A stretch of DNA of 64,000 bases from Bryum argenteum (taxonomy: Eukaryota > Streptophyta > Bryopsida > Bryales > Bryaceae). Where the stretch lies: NCBI GenBank assembly GCA_037043015.1, contig CM073328.1:6621409-6685408 (forward strand), read 5' to 3'. The position numbers were made by a program, and so were the translations under genes. Numbering within the stretch: the stretch's first letter is position 1; each line of letters opens with the position of its first letter. Shown in pieces: positions 10,503 through 21,122 of the stretch. The notes under the pieces were generated by a model. The model made no database searches. It had not been told where the DNA came from and saw nothing but the letters and a program-made list of their open reading frames with translations.

Positions 10503-11798
10503 TGTGAGCCAAAAAACCACTTTGGGGTGGCAATTGGTCACAAGGATCAAGATCACAAGAGAAATGAAGAAGGGAAGAAGGGAAACAAGGAGAGGATGAA
10601 GAACAAGGGAAAGAACAAGAAGAAACCACCGGCCGGATGCATTTTTAAGTACCCTTCAGATTCTAGGCCGCCATTTCTCCATCCTAGCTTGGAATTGGGC
10701 GTGCATTAGCTTTTTAGAAAGCCAACTTAATTGTGCATCTACCCTGAAAATCTCAAAAGCATAGGACAAAAAACCTAGGACTGATTGCCATTTGACTGGG
10801 CCTTGTTTTTATACCATCCGGCCGAGAACACCTTCAACACTACTGACTTTGGGAGGTGATTTCTCCCTCCCTACAGATCGGAATTGGACGAGCCATATAC
10901 CAAAAGAAAGCTACTGAGGAGATCTACCAGCATCCTAAATCTCAATCGATTTGGACTAAAACCGAGGGACTGATGGCTATTTGATCGAGAGGCACTTCCA
11001 AGGAGATGAGCAAATGACAACAATCTACAAGGAAGAGCAAAAACAAGGAAAGAGGGGAGCAAGAAGAGAGAGAAGGAGGCCCATGGCCTTCCTTCTCTTC
11101 ACTAACTAAGCATTAGAAGAGGGAGAGGGAGAACACCAACATGAATCAATGAACAAGAGGGGAATGGATTGATTGATTGATTATAGCTTGAAAACAAGCT
11201 CTTAAGTACAAATGGAGGAGCCGCCAAAGAGGCGGCTCACCCTAACCCTAAGGCCCTAATCTAAGGCCTCCATGGATGAATGACGCTCCATCCTCCATGG
11301 CGCTCCATCCTCCATGGCCCTCCACCTTGAAGAACCCCTACAAACGAATGTAACTCACAATTGCCACCACAAAGTCAATTGGACAAGACCAAAACAATCA
11401 AGTCTCAAACACAAATATGAACACCCGAGGTTAATTGTGCAAGGCCAATGGTAAAACATCTAACTCTTAATCAAGCAACTAACCCTATTTCTAATTAAGG
11501 ATCCACTAGGGGGATTCATTCCTCCTCTAGTCCTTCCCCATCAAACTATGGATCCACTAGGGGGATTCATTCCTCCTCTAGCCCTTCCACACTAAATCTA
11601 ATCTAAAGCTTAAATAAATGCCAAACATCCTATCCAAGGCCTTACAACAACCATCCTCAAACATGCATATTGTATTCAAAACTTAATTATCTTAATTTCA
11701 CCAATCTACTTCAAAATGACATTTGCTAATTAACAATTCATTCATAAAAGTAACAAATAAACAATAACATCAAAAGAGAGCAATAACATGCTCTCACA
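10503..11798. mobile_element. Solo LTR with perfect 5-bp target-site duplication
   Basis: The element starts TGTGAGC and ends GCTCTCACA, so it has TG...CA ends with a short inverted repeat (TGTGAG/CTCACA). It is flanked by CCTCC on both sides (10498-10502 and 11799-11803). At about 1296 bp with no coding domain, it fits a solo LTR left after LTR-LTR recombination. It interrupts an F-family ORF, which becomes continuous once the LTR and the adjacent CACTA element are removed. Short local duplications (two copies of a GGATCCACTAGGGGGATTCA motif near 11499 and 11550) lie inside. The retroelement family is not determined. Confidence 0.8.
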
Positions 11799-11806
11799 CC
11801 TCCTTC

Positions 11807-12894
11807 CACTACAAGGAGAATAGTATCCTAATTGACGAAATTTTGACAGAAACCTGCCAATTGCTCTGTCAATTAGGAGACCCTGATTCGGTCACTCAAT
11901 TGACAGAATTCTATCATTCATTTGTCAATTTGGACGAAGTTCCACAATGCAAAAAAATTAAAAATTCGGAAATTTTGAGGAAACATTTCTCTGCCCGGGC
12001 ACGCCGGGCAGCAGCGTTGGCACAACGAAAAATAGCGCGGGCCCCATCAAGAGGGTAGCGAGGGCCCTACTGCAGGCAATGCGGGCTCCACCTGTGGAGG
12101 CTTACAAGTGGTATGCTAGGGGATTCGATCCCTTGACCTCACGGGTATAGTCCAAGTGACTAGCCAACTCACCTACTATCCAATTTCATGTCCGAAGATG
12201 TGTTTTTTTATATATATATATATATGCTTTAAGTACAAGTACAGTAGACTTTGAATATTTTTCACGATGTAAAAAAAAAAAAATTTTCAAAATTTTTTTT
12301 TGAAATATTCCATGCAGGTATTTTTTTATATGTATAAAAAATTTCAATTTTTTTTAAAATTATTTTTTTTTTATGCTAGGGCCTTTTTTTACTACCGAGC
12401 AGACTTTGAATATTTTTCACGATGTAAAAAAACTTTTGTTTTTCAAATTTTTTTTTGCACTATTTCATGCAGGTATTTTTCTATATGAAAACCAACCCAA
12501 GTGATTTTGTCCAAAACGGAGTCCGGATGAAGAAGTTATAGTTCTTCAAAGTTTCTGCCCTTCATGCAAAATGTCGTATTTTGACATTTTGCATCAACTT
12601 TGAACGTTATGATCTCACAAATGGAGAAGATCCAACGGTTGAAAATTTCAGCGGTAGCTCAAAAACAAGTAAATTACAAGATCCTACGGTTAAAGTCTAC
12701 AAAAAGTTTTAGCAATTCCATGCTTGTCGTAAATAAAAAAAATTGACAAGAAGTTGACTAGAATTTGACAAGAAGTTGACAAAAACATTAATAATGTCCA
12801 AAGTGACAGAGTTGGGCTGCGAGATGCTGACTTCGTCATTTCGGACATTTTTTTGTCAACTATTTGTCATCTCGGGCCCCATTTCCTTGTAGTG
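11807..12894 (+). mobile_element. Non-autonomous CACTA (CMC) DNA transposon, 1088 bp, copy 1
   Basis: The ends are CACTACAAGGA and TCCTTGTAGTG, the CACTA terminal signature, with a 3-bp duplication TTC at 11804-11806 and 12895-12897. The sub-terminal regions are dense in TTGAC/GTCAA motifs (at least five near each end), as expected of transposase-binding subterminal repeats. No transposase is encoded. The open stretch at 11843-12058 reads through the subterminal repeats and is not a gene. A nearly identical copy lies inverted at 19316-20398. It sits only a few bases from the solo LTR, inside an F-family ORF. Confidence 0.88.
12110..12182 (-). other. tRNA-like segment inside CACTA copy 1
   Basis: On the - strand this mirrors 20024-20095. 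It has a D-arm-like hairpin with A-box-like TAGGTGAGTTGG and a T-arm-like hairpin with B-box-like GGATCGAATCC, about 44 bases apart. The acceptor stem does not pair, so it is not a functional tRNA gene. It is more likely a tRNA-derived (SINE-like) remnant carried by the transposon. Confidence 0.5.
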
Positions 12895-13900
12895 TTCCTT
12901 CCGATTTCCTTTCCAGGTTCTTCCATAGACTCTTTTTCTTGGTTTTGCTATTGCACGGGCTCTTCCGATATGTCCATGTCTAGCTTTACCTCCTCGAGTA
13001 AGTCCTCGTCCATAAAAGCTCCTTGTCTCATTCATAGGGAGGTTCCTCATCAAATTCTTCCATCATCTCCCTTCTTTCTTTGCCTCCACCTTCTGGTCTT
13101 GGTTCTGGAAGTAGGTCGACGGCTTGCCCCTACTATTGATGGGCGTACTCTTCTTCCTCTCCCTACATTTGTAGGTGGTGTAGCCATCCTCAAGATCCGT
13201 TAGGATGATCACCCACTTCTTCTCTTGTGGAGTGCGCTCCAATTGAGGATGCTCGGTCTCGTCCATGGTTTTGCCTCCTGCTCCTTTCTTAGCCTCGTAC
13301 TGAGCACCCTCCTTGGTTGGTCTTACTTCGTCATTTTTCTCCTCATCGGCTCCACCATTGCCATCAACACTCGGGTCTTGGTAGGGCTGCATTCCAGATA
13401 GCAGCCTTTGTTGCTTTGTCTCCCATTCCGCTTCCTCCCACTTTGTTAGGCATTCATGCTTAGCATATAAATGGTAAATGAATGGCCCCAATGGGCAAGG
13501 CTTTGATCCGCCCAACTTTTAGACTTCCCGGTTTAGTACATTGTCTATTATCAGTCCCTATCCGCAGTCCATCCGTCTTGCAAACAATACCAATATGGCC
13601 TTCGCCAATTTCAACGTGCTGGAGGTAGGCTTGTCTCGCTAAAGATGGGTACCAAAGAAATTGCCTCTCTCCGGTCAATGCAATCTGCAACCTCGGCTCT
13701 ATCATTTTCACTCAATGACGACAAGAACTTCCACTGCAGCTCTATGTCTCCCCGGTTTGATTATACCCCTACGGATAATTGGCAAACTTGTAAACCCCGA
13801 ACCAATTTTTCAACCTCCAGTTGATGTAGCACACTAGACTAGGTGGGCAAGAAATTGTTGGTTCCTCGCTCCCGGGGAATGCACGGGTCTGAGCAGAGAG

Positions 13901-14636
13901 CCGTGAGGGTGAATTTTTGGCAAGATTTGAATTTTTTTTTTATCAAAGATAAAGACCCTATTACCACTGAATGGGTTGTGTAAAATGTTTGAACGGTTAT
14001 TTTTAGGCAATTAAATACCCCAAATCCGTGGCTGTAGGTCCTACTCTCATGTATATTTAAGATGGTCCTATTTCACTACTTCACAAAAAATCAAGATTAT
14101 TAAGTGATAATAATATTTTATTTAAATTAGGGCTGACGTCATTATTTGTAACTTGTTTTAATTAGAGCATATAGAGGCCCTGAATTCAAGTCAAGGAATT
14201 GAATACAGATTTAGATACAAGATCTAGGTTATTTTTACAATTTATTGGAGGCCATTGATTTGGATAGATAGGATTTAGATTAAAATTAGGGCTGACTTCA
14301 TCAATTATGTGCCAACGTGTTTTGGATTACAATTCAAATGCCAGAGTTAATATAATCCAAATACTGGGTGCTGAAATTGTCACGTCGTGTCATCTTTCAA
14401 GGTGTACGATAAGACATTTAATAGTCCTTGCGGTGGTCCGGGTTCGATTCGCTCTGACCTCGTTCGAGCATTGCACACGAACTAAAGCAGCTATCCTGAG
14501 CTATAGTTACGGGTACTCAATAAGAGCCCCTACTTACATTGACAAGTTAATAAAAATGTTAATAAATTTTGCTAAATATCCTATTATATACATAAATTTT
14601 TAAAATATTATTTAGAGCACTTGGTTAAGTTTAATT

Positions 14637-14708
<72 letters not shown>

Positions 14709-15112
14709 GTATATATATATATAAGCGTATAAAAATCACATAGAAAAATAGTAGGGGTAGGGCAACTACGGATAGATGGCGCTACCTAGTCAAAGCCGAA
14801 GTAGTAAAATAAACACATACTACGTTGAAGGTGAAGCACCATTAAAGTGCTAGTCACATTGATTAGCCTCGAAATCTATAAACTTAAGCACATTTTTGCT
14901 TAAATGTGGACGTGTCGTTTTCGACAGAATAGGAGATGGAGCGCGGACAAAATCATGAGCAAGACGCTCTCCGTAAGAAGGTAGGGTGAATGTTGAGGGA
15001 GGATTGTTGTAGAGATGAGCTTTGCGAGTCAATAATATTTCGGAAGCTGCAAAGCTAAAAATGCAAATAAAGTTAGTAAAAAGAAATTCATGTTGTTAGC
15101 GCTGTTCAGAAA
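13901..15112. other. AT-rich region with (TA)n microsatellite, no gene seen
   Basis: No supported coding region. A (TA)n tract of about 85 bases runs from about 14641 to 14724, with GT interruptions near its end. The short ORF at 14307-14603 has no domain. The small - strand ORF at 14850-15032 lies just downstream of the methyltransferase remnant and may be an extension of it, but I cannot show this. Confidence 0.5.
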
Positions 15113-16641
15113 TCAGAATGGAACAAGATTAGAGATGAAGACAACGCATGGCCTCTTGACTGGCGCTCCGTCACATTCATAGCCGCCTACTGGAACCGAT
15201 TCTCCACTTTCTTCTTCGATTGGAGGAGCATCCTTGTAGGTCAAAAGAACACCGTCAAAAATCTCTTTGTCGCGTTCCATAACAATCAAGTGACGGTTTG
15301 AACGTGCGCATGCAAGAACAAAAGCACTTGGAGATTTAGAAAATCACGTTAGAATAAATTATTGAGGAAACCAATTGGTAAATTGGAATGTAAGAAGTTA
15401 TATTATTACTTGCGCTCCAATTGCAGACGATACCCTCATCAGCAGTGAGACAATGGAAGAAGCAATGGATGAAGGATGGATCCTTCTCGTGTGAGCCAAG
15501 CGACGACTTACCATTTGGACAATATGCTAGTGACTCAATATCTGCAAAGTTGCTCAAGTCGTCCTACTGGTCGGGCATGATGTTGACCCCCGTGTACTTG
15601 TCCGCCACCTATCAAGATTAAAACTTCGAAACAAATTTCTTCCGAGCAAAGACCTTGATGTTGAAGTTGTGTGTCTATAAAACAAACGACAAATTAGGAC
15701 AAGATGCAAATGGAGCCTCCACTTACACAATATCTAGTAATTGAGAAGTGAATGATAAACAAGACCTCTTTTTGGTGAGGTAGTACATAGGCCATATAGA
15801 CAGGAAATCATACCCTCACCAATCTCAAACAAGACGAAATCCATATGACGAGGCCCGTTCGTCAAGAATACGCTCGATTCTACGGTCCTTGGGATGCACA
15901 TATAGAATAGATCCAACGCCAGTAAAATGATATGAGGCAAAGCAAAGCAGAAGGTCAAAGTAGTCGTCGTTTCATTGGTTCCAAGACAAAATTTCGTTGG
16001 GTAAAACTCTAGGGACGGGCAAGTTCTCAGGAGCGTCTCCAAAGATGAGGTCGATTCCGGGATGCTTGGAATCCATCTCAGTACACGGGTATGAACCAAG
16101 TCACCCATGTCCCCCTTCTTGAGATACATTTGGCAAACTAAGTGTAATCGCAGACGAAGAGCTGCTTTTGACATGCTTGGGAATGGGAACAGGGCGCTTG
16201 GAATTTTTGACTGTTTGGGGCCAAGCGGGAATTGAGCTGAGTTGTGATCAATGTTAGACGATCAAGGCGGTGAGCCCATGTTCAAAACCCCACCCTCGGA
16301 AGCCTAAGTCAAACCTAGTCCATGTCTGCTTGCAATGACAACTGTCCTTTGGGAAGCTTGAGTGATTCCCGCCTCACCAATTCTTTTATTGACAACTCTC
16401 CCTTAGCAATTTTTGCCAGATCTAGCTCGCCTCTACCTGCATTCTCATTTGGGATTGGAGCTTCTGATTCTGGCTTTGCCTAAGGTTCAGGCTCTTCTAC
16501 AAGTTCTTCTACGGTGGCATTTTTGCTTCGTTTTCGACTGAATTTACCATTACTTCGCGCAACAGGAGCAACGCATGCAACAGGTGGAGGTGGTGCGCCC
16601 AGTAGGATGGAGAAGTCATCGTCGTCGTCGTCGATTTCCAT
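15113..16641 (-). pseudogene. DNA amino-methyltransferase-like gene (beta class, permuted), broken, with introns
   Basis: The putative start at 16641 opens MEIDDDDDDFSILLG, followed by a Pro/Glu/Lys-rich leader. Around 16070-15960 comes GIDLIFGDAPENLPVPRV, where DAPE sits at the place of catalytic motif IV ([DNS]PP[YFW]). Next are a strand-helix stretch (TGVGSILYVHPKDRRIERIL, about 15930-15870) and LSIWPMYYLTKKR. A likely intron (donor GTAAGTGG near 15726, acceptor TTTTATAG near 15668) precedes IMPDQ-stop-DDLSNF. Then HEKDPSFIHCFF, LTADEGIVCNWSAS and, across another gap, AFVLACARSNRHLIVMERD with KEIFDGVL. This matches the HxxKP helix followed by motif I and the acidic end of motif II, in the order IV then I typical of beta-class N6-adenine/N4-cytosine MTases. 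Stops (near 16480 and 15571) and frame shifts indicate a pseudogene or a misread exon structure. Specificity is unknown. Confidence 0.55.
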
Positions 16642-17049
16642 GGCTGGAAAACTAGAACCACTTGAACCAACAAATTGAAGGAGATGTTTCTCCTCTTTGT
16701 GAACATGGTTGATAGCACATTAGCACACTCAAGAAACCAACCACTTGTCAACAATTGGGACATAGAGAAACGCTGTTGTTGGTCATTAGAGAAAAACAAC
16801 AAAGGATTCGTTTTGATGGTCTCGTCTTGATATTCCTGTTATGGTGGTTTTCTACAGAACCGACTTAGCAGGTTAGAGGGAGAGATTTGCAAGTCGACTA
16901 AAGTAGTCGAATATCTTTGAAAGGAAAGAGAGGGAAAAGAACAAGGAAAGTGTCTTGACGCACTAAATCCGCCCTAGTATAGATAGGCAGTCGATCTGAA
17001 GAATCGACTGTCTCCTCACAATGAACGACTTAGTAATCTCCCAACGTCA

Positions 17050-17940
17050 ATCAACATACAGAACGTCGAGAATGAGTCAATTTAGCAGAGCTATGGACAA
17101 ACTGACATTAAGTTTAGCTTTTCATCCTCAAACACGGACCGTGTAAAGGAGGTCTTAAATCAATACCTTCGCAACTATGTGAGTGCAGACCTAAGTGATT
17201 GGAGTGAGTATCTGGGTTTGGTAGAATGTAGCGATAATGCATGAAGGCATTGAGCTACAGGTCAATCGCCGTCCAAGGTGGCTTATGGAGTGAGCCACTT
17301 ATACCTGCCGACCTAGCTTTTTAAAGATTGCAATCAGAAAGGGAGCAAAGCCAACTTGTATAAAAGTCTTTGTGGCCAAGAGAGAGCAAATTCTTGGAAA
17401 GACCAAGTGGTACTTAGACAAGGCAAAAAAGAGGTATGTGAAACAAATTAACAAAGGGCAGCGCCATGAGGAGTATGAGGAGGGCCAAAATGGTGTGGTT
17501 GAATGTGAAGAACTTCACTTTACTGGATGGCTTGACTCCCAAATTCATGGCAAAGTATGTAAGTCCATTGGTCATAGCAAAACGGTTGTTTAGGGATGTG
17601 TATAAGTTGGACTTACCACCAGAAATCAAGGTTCATCCCACCTTCCATGTGTCATTGCTCAAAGTCACATCACAAAGATAAGGTGAGGCCGGAACGCTAG
17701 CAAGTGTTGCGGCCTCCACCCGAAGAAGTTGGTGATTACCTCGAGTTCGAGGTGGAAGGCATATGGAAATGCCAAAACACCAAGAAGAAAGGCAAAGATT
17801 ACATAGTGAAGTGGCGGGGGTAACATGAGAAGGAAGAAAAATGGGTTGAGGCCAAGTATGTGGCCAATGCCAAAGGGATGGTGGAAAGATATAAAAGCCA
17901 ACGGAGATCCAAGACACCAAGAATGCATTGATGAGGACAT
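17050..17940 (+). pseudogene. Ty3/gypsy chromovirus integrase C-terminus and chromodomain
   Basis: Frames read in turn give LAFHPQTRTV (end of the integrase core), then SDWSEYLGLVE, then LDKAKKRYVKQINKGQRH. These are followed by VWLNVKNFTLLDGLTPKF, AKRLFRDVYKLDLPPEIKV and HPTFHVSLLK, the conserved integrase C-terminal region of chromoviruses. After a gap come PPPEEVGDYLEFEVEGI, KKKGKDYIVKWRG and EEKWVEAKYVANAKGMVE, which form a chromodomain. Frameshifts and stops occur throughout. No reverse transcriptase is seen upstream. The purine-rich AAGTGGGGGTGA at about 17950 looks like a polypurine tract, so the 3' LTR probably begins near 17960. Confidence 0.78.
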
Positions 17941-18792
17941 CAACCTTTGAAGTGGGGGTGAAACACCACACTTTTATAAACTTGGCCCAAGTTTTGTCTA
18001 GTATTTGGTGCATAGTGCACATGTTGTACTACTTGGTTGCCAATAAAGTTGCAAGTTGAATGGCAAGTTCCTTGATTGCATGTTGGATGTCAGATGAGTC
18101 CTAGTCTCATATTGGATTGTTAGGTTGGTTAGAAGAGGTTGAAGGATACGCGAAGCCAATACTTGGAATGCTGCAAAACATGGACCTTGGTTTGGGGGTT
18201 GTGAGTGGGTGAATCCCCACGACTCTCAAGCTTAGGACTTGCTTGGGCGGGAGCAAGATAGTGGCAGGGGCTTATAAAAGTGCCCTTTGCGGGTTGACCA
18301 TTGTCAACGCATGGATTGGCCACCCATGTCTCGGTAGGGTGAAGCAAAGGCTAGGTCGGGCGGGACTTAGCACTATCCCTATGTGGCAAAGTTCACCACT
18401 TGATAGCCAAGTGCTTGAAAAGAGGGCTTGGTGTTGCGACCAAGAAAGTGTTGGTTAGCCTTGAATTGGTTCCTAAGTCATGTGAGTATGATAGGCTGGT
18501 TGAGCCTAACTTGGGGCCATTGGGGGCATTCCAAGTAAGTCTCAAAGTAGATGGGTCTAGATGATGTAGGTCCTTCCAAGGTAGACTCTTGGGTGAAAAA
18601 AGAGCCTTAGACCTATTTGGTGCCACCTTTGAGGACTTAGCCACTTTCCAAGTAAAAGGATGCTTGGTGCATTGCGGGGCTAGCTACCCTGGAACGCAAT
18701 ACAAGTGCCAAGGAGGAGGCTACCTCGAGAACTTGGTGCTACCGACAAGAGAGATTGTCGATGAGGGCATCGACGTTGTTTGGTGGGGGTGA
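17941..18792. other. Probable LTR and internal debris of gypsy elements
   Basis: No intact gene. The sequence follows the chromovirus polypurine tract and is probably LTR. At its end GGTGGGGGTGAG (about 18780-18792) looks like a second polypurine tract ahead of TGTCACATCC. The ORF at 18589-18792 ends just there and may be the 3' end of another gypsy polyprotein, but has no clear domain. Confidence 0.4.
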
Positions 18793-19315
18793 GTGTCACA
18801 TCCCTTTCCAAAGGATGTCCGAACACCGTGGTGAGCCAAGAGGACCCCGGAGGTGACGTCCCGGGCTTGGCAAGAGACAAGGTGAGGTGACCAAGGGGAT
18901 TCCCGAGCAAACAGCACGCATTGGCGTCGTGCTCGGGACGAACTTGGTGCCGTGCCTTACATGGTTGGAAACCTTGTTTAAGCACGCACCCATGAGTCCA
19001 AAGAACGCGTGATTTGGAGTTGTGGGTCATGAGATATGGCTCTCCAAAGTTGGAGCGCGTTCCGGGACACTCCGAGACTCGGGAGTGTTGCCTTTCGAGA
19101 CTTAATGTGTCGTCCTTCATGGAAGGCGGCATGTTGCATATGGTCGGAAAGCTAAGGATGAGGGCTTTCTAGAATGCTAAGGTTCATGATGAGCAAAGCA
19201 TTGGTCTAGGAGATATGACTCCTCAAAGTGGTCGGGACTTCGGGACTCGGGAATGTTGCCTCCCAGGACAACGAATGTTCAGAGGGGCATATCTCCCTTT
19301 GGGGAGCTTTGATTG

Positions 19316-20398
19316 CACTACAAGGAAATGGGGCCCGAGATGACAAATAGTTGACAAAAAAATGTCCGAAATGACGAAGTCAGCATCTCGCAGCCCAACT
19401 CTGTCACTTTGGACATTATTAATGTTTTTGTCAACTTCTTGTCAAATTCTAGTCAACTTCTTGTCAATTTTTTTTATTTACGACAAGCATGGAATTGCTA
19501 AAACTTTTTGTAGACTTTAACCGTAGGATCTTGTAATTTACTTGTTTTTGAGCTACCGCTGAAATTTTCAACCGTTGGATCTTCTCCATTTGTGAGATCA
19601 TAACGTTCAAAGTTGATGCAAAATGTCAAAATACGACATTTTGCATGAAGGGCAGAAACTTTGAAGAACTATAACTTCTTCATCCGGACTCCGTTTTGGA
19701 CAAAATCACTTGGGTTGGTTTTCATATAGAAAAATACCTGCATGAAATAGTGCAAAAAAAAATTTGAAAAAAAAAAGTTTTTTTACATCGTGAAAAATAT
19801 TCAAAGTCTGCTCGGTAGTAAAAAAAGGCCCTAGCATAAAAAAAAAATAATTTTAAAAAAAATTGAAATTTTTTATACATATAAAAAAATACCTGCATGG
19901 AATATTTCAAAAAAAATTTTGAAAATTTTTTTTTTTTTACATCGTAAAAAATATTCAAAGTCTACTGTACTTGTACTTAAAGCATATATATATATAAAAA
20001 AACACATCTTCGGACATGAAATTGGATAGTAGGTGAGTTGGCTAGTCACTTGGACTATACCCGTGAGGTCAAGGGATCGAATCCCCTAGCATACCACTTG
20101 TAAGCCTCCACAGGTGGAGCCCGCATTGCCTGCAGTAGGGCCCTCGCTACCCCCTTGATGGGGCCCGCGCTATTTTTCGTTGTGCCAACGCTGCTGCCCG
20201 GCGTGCTCGGGCAGAGAAATGTTTCCTCAAAATTTCCGAATTTTTAATTTTTTTGCATTGTGGAACTTCGTCCAAATTGACAAATGAATGATAGAATTCT
20301 GTCAATTGAGTGACCGAATCAGGGTCTCCTAATTGACGGAGCAATTGGCAGGTTTCTGTCAAAATTTCGTCAATTAGGATACTATTCTCTTTGTAGTG
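19316..20398 (-). mobile_element. Non-autonomous CACTA (CMC) DNA transposon, about 1083 bp, copy 2 (inverted)
   Basis: This is the reverse complement of 11807-12894 with only scattered differences visible by eye. The ends are CACTACAAGGA and TCTTTGTAGTG (one mismatch to copy 1). The 3-bp duplication TTG lies at 19313-19315 and 20399-20401, different from copy 1, so the two copies are independent insertions rather than one duplicated locus. Subterminal TTGAC/GTCAA motifs are again dense. No transposase is encoded. Confidence 0.88.
20024..20095 (+). other. tRNA-like segment inside CACTA copy 2
   Basis: The D-arm-like hairpin GTGA...TCAC encloses the A-box-like sequence, and the T-arm-like GGGA-TCGAA-TCCC encloses the B-box-like sequence. 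The spacing is close to that of a tRNA gene. The ends do not form a seven-base acceptor stem, so this is a tRNA-derived relic and not a tRNA gene. The same segment occurs in copy 1. Confidence 0.5.
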
Positions 20399-21122
20399 TT
20401 GGGGCAAGTAGGTAGTCCATCGATATCTACTCAAAGAGTAGATGTCGAAATTGGGCTCGCACGTCCCATTTGGATACCTGAGCTAGGAGCTAGCCCGAGG
20501 GGAAGTTACGGCCCGTTTTTGAGACTAAGGCAAAAACGGGTGGTCTTCCAAGAAAAAAGTGTGTCGTGGAAGGTCCCTCAACACAAGGTGGGGGGGCCTG
20601 CCGAAGACCACAGAGGGTACTATGAGGAGGGGTGGTCTCCCTCCTCACTTCCACATGGTGCCATGAAGAGCCGGGGTAGCTCCAAGGGGTGAGGCTTAGG
20701 ATGGGGCCTCACTCCCGCATCTTGAGGAAATTGGAGGGTGCTTTGGAGCATCTCTAAACATGGAGTTGGGAAGTGTCCCTCTCCAAGTTAGTCCCCGGGA
20801 TAAGTAGTTCCGGTTTCCGGGAGTGTCCGGAAATAGCTCTAAGGAGTGAGGCATGGAAGAGAGCCTCACTCCCGCACCTTGGGCATGGTGGGGTGCTCTT
20901 GGGCATATTTAAACATCGGATTGGGAAGTGTCCCTCTCCAAGCTAGTCCCCGGGATAAGTAGTGCCGGTTTCCGGGAGTGTCTAGAAATGACTCTAAGGG
21001 GTGAGGCATGGAAGGGAAGCCTCCAAGCAACACTGGTTGCTACCAACAAAGTGAGCCGTGATTCCGCAACTAAGTTAGGCTTACTAAGGGAAAAAGTGTT
21101 GGTAGTAATTAGGGCCGCGACA

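Larger units (their letters stand above)
9466..13900 (-). pseudogene. F-family repeat ORF, copy 2, split by a solo LTR and a CACTA element
   Basis: Coding remains lie on the - strand in two blocks: N-terminal half at about 13900-12895, C-terminal half at 10502-9466. The N block has CIDRRE, then KPCPLGPFIYHLYAKHECLT, EWETKQQRLLSG, and an acidic tail with VIILTDLEDGYTT. The C block has SPIRSPVRQTYKRR, then KRIGMLLQTRNVA. All align with the longer copy at 20.9-23.5 kb (KPWPLGPFLFHLYARYGCLT, EWETKQQRILRG, VIDLSDDDGGYS, SPSRSPFERTYRRK, EIGTLLRVRNVA). Removing the solo LTR (10503-11798) and the CACTA element (11807-12894), each with one copy of its target duplication, joins the blocks in one frame. 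That supports both the element boundaries and the family. Further stops and shifts make it a pseudogene. Function unknown. Confidence 0.65.
18793..21122 (+). mobile_element. Probable 3' LTR of a gypsy element, interrupted by CACTA copy 2
   Basis: It starts TGTCACATCC right after a polypurine tract and ends GGGCCGCGACA, directly at the truncated end of an F-family ORF. Subtracting the CACTA insertion (19316-20398) leaves about 1.25 kb. It contains internal tandem duplications: a unit starting AAGTGTCCCTCTCCAAG at 20771 and again at 20926 (period 155), and related pairs near 19030 and 19205. The second LTR and the target duplication were not found, so the boundaries rest on the TG...CA ends and the tract. 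Confidence 0.5.

Noticed and set aside
12300..12488. ORF rich in Phe and Tyr inside the CACTA element (mirrored at 19722-19958)
   Set aside because: It is a translation of poly-T/AT-rich spacer without domain, in a non-autonomous element.
14400..14470. B-box-like GGTTCGATTCG suggesting a tRNA gene
   Set aside because: No A box at the right distance upstream and no acceptor-stem pairing.
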